Below the pieces are notes generated by a model. The model made no database searches. It was not told the DNA's origin and saw nothing but the letters and a program-made list of their open reading frames with translations. A stretch of 8,795 nucleotides of DNA from DAOTUL01 sp034437435 (GTDB taxonomy: Bacteria; Chloroflexota; Anaerolineae; Aggregatilineales; Phototrophicaceae): assembly GCA_964417785.1 (NCBI GenBank), contig CAYQJO010000183.1:1-8795 (forward strand). Direction: 5' to 3'. Shown piece after piece: positions 6,142 through 8,795 of the stretch (its first letter is position 1; each line of letters opens with the position of its first letter). The position numbers were made by a program, and so were the translations under genes.

Positions 6142-6860
6142 GCCAATTCGACATCTCTCTCAAAGATCAAACGGCCATCGTTACCGGCGCGGGTGCGGGA
6201 ATCGGGCGAGCCATCGCGCTGGCACTCGGTCGTGCCGGTGCGGCGGTCGGGGTCAACGACCTTAACCCGGACCGCGCCGCCAGTGTCGCCGAAGCCATCC
6301 GTGAGGCCGGCGGACAGGCGGTCGATTTTCAAGGCGACATCTCCAACCGTTTCCAGGCATCCGCATTGATCGAACGGACCCGCGACGCCTTCGGCAGTGT
6401 GCATATCCTGGTTAACGCCGCCGGGGTCTACCACAACCGCGAGTTGAATCGCGTGGACGAATGGGATTGGCGGCGGCAGATCGACGTCAATCTGACCGGC
6501 GCGTTCTTCTGTACCCAGCTTATCAGCAGGGTGATGGCCGAAGAACTGGGCGGCGGTACCATCGTCAACATCGCCGCTGCCAACTGGAACGACACAATGG
6601 AATCGGGTGTGGGCTATATCGCCAGCAAAGCTGGTATGGTCGGTCTGACCCGGCAGGCAGCCCGTGAACTGGCTCCTGTGCGGGTCAACGCCGTTTGCCC
6701 CGGCCATATCGACGGCGACGAAATGCCGGTTACGCCAGATAACATGCTCAAGCGGATGGGAACGCCAGAAGACGTCGCTGGTGTGGTGCTGTTTCTGTGC
6801 AGCGACGCCGCCCGCTTCATCACCGGGCAGACCATCCACGTTGACGGCGGCGGGCGCTAA
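6138..6860 (+). CDS. Short-chain dehydrogenase/reductase (SDR), catalytic Ser replaced by Ala
   Basis: A 240-residue classical-type SDR (Rossmann fold). It shows the cofactor motif TGAGAGIG at 16-23, an acidic residue ending strand 2 (VNDLN, D41) that favours NAD(H), the D-I motif GDIS at 67-69, NAAG at 93-96, catalytic N118 in VNLTG, Y160 and K164 in YIASK, the loop PGHIDGDEMP, and the C-terminal VDGGGR. The catalytic Ser is expected 13 residues before Tyr, in the usual NISS context; here the sequence is NIAAANW and the position is A147. The motif-to-Tyr spacing is otherwise normal. The start is the TTG at 6138, which overlaps the upstream stop as TTGA and gives the typical N-terminus MSQFDISLKDQTAIVTG. 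An in-frame TTG at 6123 would add five residues. No clear Shine-Dalgarno is present, consistent with coupling. The stop overlaps the stop of the convergent gene. Confidence 0.85.
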   Translation: MSQFDISLKDQTAIVTGAGAGIGRAIALALGRAGAAVGVNDLNPDRAASVAEAIREAGGQAVDFQGDISNRFQASALIERTRDAFGSVHILVNAAGVYHNRELNRVDEWDWRRQIDVNLTGAFFCTQLISRVMAEELGGGTIVNIAAANWNDTMESGVGYIASKAGMVGLTRQAARELAPVRVNAVCPGHIDGDEMPVTPDNMLKRMGTPEDVAGVVLFLCSDAARFITGQTIHVDGGGR

Positions 6861-7306
6861 ACCTCGACATACTCACGCCGCACCCGTTCAACCACCTCAA
6901 TGATGGTCTCGTCGGTATACGGTTGATTTGCCAGCGTATGCCACAGTGCGGCAAAGGTCACACCGAGAGCATAATCGTAACGTGGGCCGGGCATCTCCTG
7001 GCCCAGAACAACCGCACACACGCCGCCGGCATCCATTCCCAGACCGCTCAGATCGACGACAACACCCGCCGGATACCGCGCCCAGGCTGGCAGCGGTCGC
7101 TTGAGCAACGTCTGGCGGGACCGGGCGCTGCGCCAGCTAAAGCGGGTGTGCCGGTCCAGGTCCACCACATGAATCGCATAGGTATCTGGCGGTCCCATTG
7201 CAGCCGCCACCCACATTGCCCGTCCAGGTGCCTGAACGATGTGATCGGGTGATTTTTCCGGGTAGATTGTTTGGAATGCAGCCAGCAGTTGCAGCGGTGG
7301 ATCCAT
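6857..7306 (-). CDS. Degenerate galactokinase-like (GHMP family) N-terminal fragment
   Basis: A 149-residue protein whose layout follows the N-terminal half of galactokinase. An initial helix FQTIYPEKSPDHI is followed by APGR (26-29), a strand YAIHVVDLDRHTRFSW, then W75-ARYPAGVVVDL matching the 'W.nYv.GV...L' region, and VCAVVLGQEMPG leading to a helix. The functional motifs are lost: after APGR the substrate/catalytic GEHTDY is replaced (MWVAAAMGPP, 31-40). The ATP loop GLSSSAAL corresponds to PGPRYDYAL (106-114), and the C-terminal third motif is absent altogether. It should not be a kinase; a regulatory or binding role is possible, or decay. The frame opens with GTG at 7345, but GGAGG (7311-7315) four bases before the ATG at 7306, and an extended -10 downstream of that GTG, favour 7306. 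Family resemblance is by eye. Its TAG overlaps the convergent SDR stop. Confidence 0.6.
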   Translation of the reverse strand: MDPPLQLLAAFQTIYPEKSPDHIVQAPGRAMWVAAAMGPPDTYAIHVVDLDRHTRFSWRSARSRQTLLKRPLPAWARYPAGVVVDLSGLGMDAGGVCAVVLGQEMPGPRYDYALGVTFAALWHTLANQPYTDETIIEVVERVRREYVEV

Positions 7307-7335
7307 GCGCCCTCCCCTTTGCGTTTTCCAGGCAA

Positions 7336-7344
7336 ATTCTACCA
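7336..7344 (-). promoter_or_regulatory. Extended -10 element for the galactokinase-like gene
   Basis: On the minus strand, TGG followed by TAGAAT (7336-7341) forms an extended -10 (TGn plus five of six matches) with no convincing -35. Transcription would start near 7329, about 22 bases before the ATG at 7306, which supports that ATG over the upstream GTG. Confidence 0.4.
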
Positions 7345-7350
7345 CACAAC

Positions 7351-7380
7351 TTGAAAAGAAGGCCGCTTGCAGGGTATCAT
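7351..7380 (+). promoter_or_regulatory. Candidate promoter of the SH3b-protein gene
   Basis: TTGAAA (7351-7356) and TATCAT (7375-7380), each five of six matches to consensus, are separated by 18 bases. Predicted transcription starts near 7387, about 21 bases before the ATG at 7408, with AAGGAAG (7398-7404) as the ribosome binding site. It overlaps the upstream portion of the divergent promoter, so the two may compete. Confidence 0.5.
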
Positions 7381-7407
7381 CACGCGAAATTGGTGTTAAG
7401 GAAGACG

Positions 7408-8775
7408 ATGACTGCGAAGACCAGATTTTTCAGTTTCCTGATTGTCGCAGCCAGCAGCCTGTTTCTGGCTGGAACGCTGTTTATCACAACCGCCCAGGAT
7501 GGCTCGTGCGCGGCAAGGTTGGAACAGTTTTATACGACTGCCAGCGAAGCCTGCCTGGGCAAGGCGGAGGGCAATATCTGCAATGGGGGCAGCCCACCGC
7601 TGGCCGAACCGACTGGCCCGGTAGCCAATTCGCTGGCCCCGCTGGGTGCGTTGGTGCCGGTTACGGCTGTTACCTCGCTGACCACCACCGGCTATAGAGT
7701 GGATGGCAGCAGCGGCGGGCTGGCATGGCTGCGAGCCGACGGCCCATCGCTGCACGGCCTGCTGATCGGTGATGTCACCGTGCGCAACGCCACCCCGGCG
7801 GATTCCGAGTTTCCGATGTGGCAGATCATGAATGTCGCCACCGCCGAAACCGATCCCGGCTGCATTGACGCACCGCGCAACACATTCTCAGTCCAGAATG
7901 CGCTGCCGGGTGTCACATCGCGCATCGCCATCAACGGTTCATCAATAGACCTGCTGGGTACGGTCGCCATTCAGACCACCACCGATGAGACCATCTTCAT
8001 GGCGCTCAGCGGGCAGGCACGGGTGATCGCCGCCGGTGCCGATCAGGTGATCGTCGCCGGGCAGCAAACTCGCGTGGGTCACAGTGGCTATACCCGCGCC
8101 ACCACCCCACCGACCATCCCGGCACCCTTCGACGGCTGGCGACTGACGTATTTCCCGGTCGAGATGCTGGATCGCGGTATCCGCCTGCCACAGCCGGGAT
8201 TCGCCTCGACCGAAGGGTTGGTCAATTTGCGGTCGGTGCCGTCCATCAATGGGGCGCTGGTCGGGCAGCTTCCAGCGAACATCACCGTGACTATTCTGGG
8301 GCGCAATCCCACCGGTGACTGGTATCACATCAGCATGCCATCAGGTGAGACCGGCTGGGTGTTCGCGGAACTGCTGCGCCGCAATCACGGTCCAATTTCC
8401 GCCGTATATGCTGCGACACCGCAGCCGCCGCAGCGCTACGGCGACCTGGGGACAAAAGCACAGGTTAAAGCGCCGGCCGGGGTTAACCTGCGTGACGCCC
8501 CCGACGCCAACTTCAGCGCGATTTCCAGCCTGGGACAGGGCGCGAACGTGGAACTGCTGGCCCGCAGCCCATATAGTCCCTGGGTGAAGATTCTGGCACC
8601 GGATGGTGTCATCGGTTGGGTAGCGCTCATCTCGCTGGATACGCAGGCCATCATCGCCTCGCTGCCCATCGACTACGATGTGCCACCTCCGCCGGAGCCA
8701 CCGCCACCGACTCGCGTACCCGGTTCATGGGGCGGTGCCTTCCCCGATCCCAACTGCTATCCGAACTGCGACTGA
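7408..8775 (+). CDS. Secreted protein with two bacterial SH3 (SH3b) domains
   Basis: A 455-residue exported protein. Residues 1-29 form a signal peptide: a basic start with K4 and R6, a hydrophobic core about 7-26, and probable cleavage after TTA at 29. Then comes a Cys-containing segment (C34, C49, C58) resembling a short repeat seen in secreted Chloroflexota proteins. Residues about 175-225 (IDLLGTVAIQT, then FMALSGQARVIAA, then VIVAGQQTRV) are beta-rich and faintly FecR-like. Two SH3b domains follow: about 268-325 (LVNLRSVPS, then TGDWYHI, then GETGWVFAELL) and about 355-410 (GVNLRDAPD, then PWVKI, then GVIGWVALISL). Such domains usually bind cell-wall or extracellular ligands. The tail is proline-rich and ends with C450 and C454, a possible disulfide. 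The frame is open from 7198, but AAGGAAG before the ATG at 7408 and the signal peptide fix the start. No enzymatic domain is seen. Confidence 0.85.
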   Translation: MTAKTRFFSFLIVAASSLFLAGTLFITTAQDGSCAARLEQFYTTASEACLGKAEGNICNGGSPPLAEPTGPVANSLAPLGALVPVTAVTSLTTTGYRVDGSSGGLAWLRADGPSLHGLLIGDVTVRNATPADSEFPMWQIMNVATAETDPGCIDAPRNTFSVQNALPGVTSRIAINGSSIDLLGTVAIQTTTDETIFMALSGQARVIAAGADQVIVAGQQTRVGHSGYTRATTPPTIPAPFDGWRLTYFPVEMLDRGIRLPQPGFASTEGLVNLRSVPSINGALVGQLPANITVTILGRNPTGDWYHISMPSGETGWVFAELLRRNHGPISAVYAATPQPPQRYGDLGTKAQVKAPAGVNLRDAPDANFSAISSLGQGANVELLARSPYSPWVKILAPDGVIGWVALISLDTQAIIASLPIDYDVPPPPEPPPPTRVPGSWGGAFPDPNCYPNCD

Positions 8776-8795
8776 TCCACACCGATGCGGGCGGC

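Noticed and set aside
6042..6839. 265-codon minus-strand open frame opposite the SDR
   Set aside because: It lies almost entirely antisense to the convincing SDR gene, its translation has no family character, and long antisense frames are common in GC-rich genes.
7198..7407. Upstream extension of the SH3b protein frame
   Set aside because: It would bury the signal peptide 70 residues inside the protein and run antisense across the galactokinase-like gene; the ATG at 7408 has a ribosome binding site and promoter.
1..8795. CRISPR arrays, tRNA/rRNA genes, transposons, integrase or attachment sites
   Set aside because: No regularly spaced direct repeats, no RNA-gene signatures, and no transposase- or integrase-like protein were seen on either strand.

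Overview
The window looks like chromosomal DNA of a member of the Chloroflexota, probably of the Anaerolineae type. This is an inference from gene content and style: a secreted SH3b-repeat protein with a proline-rich tail ending in paired cysteines, a NurA nuclease next to a stand-alone HAS-barrel-like protein, several catabolic-looking enzymes, moderately GC-rich coding sequence and tight gene packing. No rRNA, tRNA, CRISPR array, insertion sequence or phage gene was seen. Nearly all the DNA is coding. The only sizeable non-coding stretch is an AT-rich divergent promoter region at about 5238-5472.

Layout. (1) Plus strand, 1-1181: the tail of an unidentified gene, overlapping by ATGA a uroporphyrinogen-decarboxylase-like (URO-D superfamily) protein. 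(2) Minus strand, 5237 down to 1172: five co-directional genes with little or no spacing. In transcription order they are nurA-like nuclease, HAS-barrel-like protein (TAA/ATG directly abutting), nicotinamidase/isochorismatase-like cysteine hydrolase, PfkB-family kinase (TGATG coupling) and dodecin. A plausible promoter sits directly upstream of nurA. (3) Plus strand, 5473-6860: an alpha/beta hydrolase coupled through a TTGA overlap to a short-chain dehydrogenase/reductase (SDR). (4) Minus strand, 7306-6857: a small protein that resembles the N-terminal half of galactokinase with its ATP-site motifs lost. (5) Plus strand, 7408-8775: a secreted protein with two SH3b domains.

How the genes may work together. 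NurA nucleases normally act with the HerA ATPase, whose N-terminal domain is a HAS barrel. Here the partner gene carries only a barrel-like domain and no Walker motifs, so the pair could be a nuclease plus adaptor, with any ATPase encoded elsewhere. The cysteine hydrolase and the PfkB kinase are translationally coupled and probably share a pathway, perhaps nicotinamide or nucleoside salvage, but substrates cannot be read from the sequence. Dodecin buffers free flavins. The hydrolase and SDR probably act on the same small molecule or on consecutive intermediates.

The main surprises are altered active sites in otherwise well-kept folds: the galactokinase-like fragment lacks its catalytic motifs, the SDR has alanine at the expected catalytic serine, and the alpha/beta hydrolase has an A-Q-S-E-A nucleophile elbow. 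Several starts were moved from the longest possible open frame to a downstream ATG or TTG on the basis of ribosome binding sites, family N-termini or overlaps; each case is explained in its entry. Family assignments were made by eye, without database searches.
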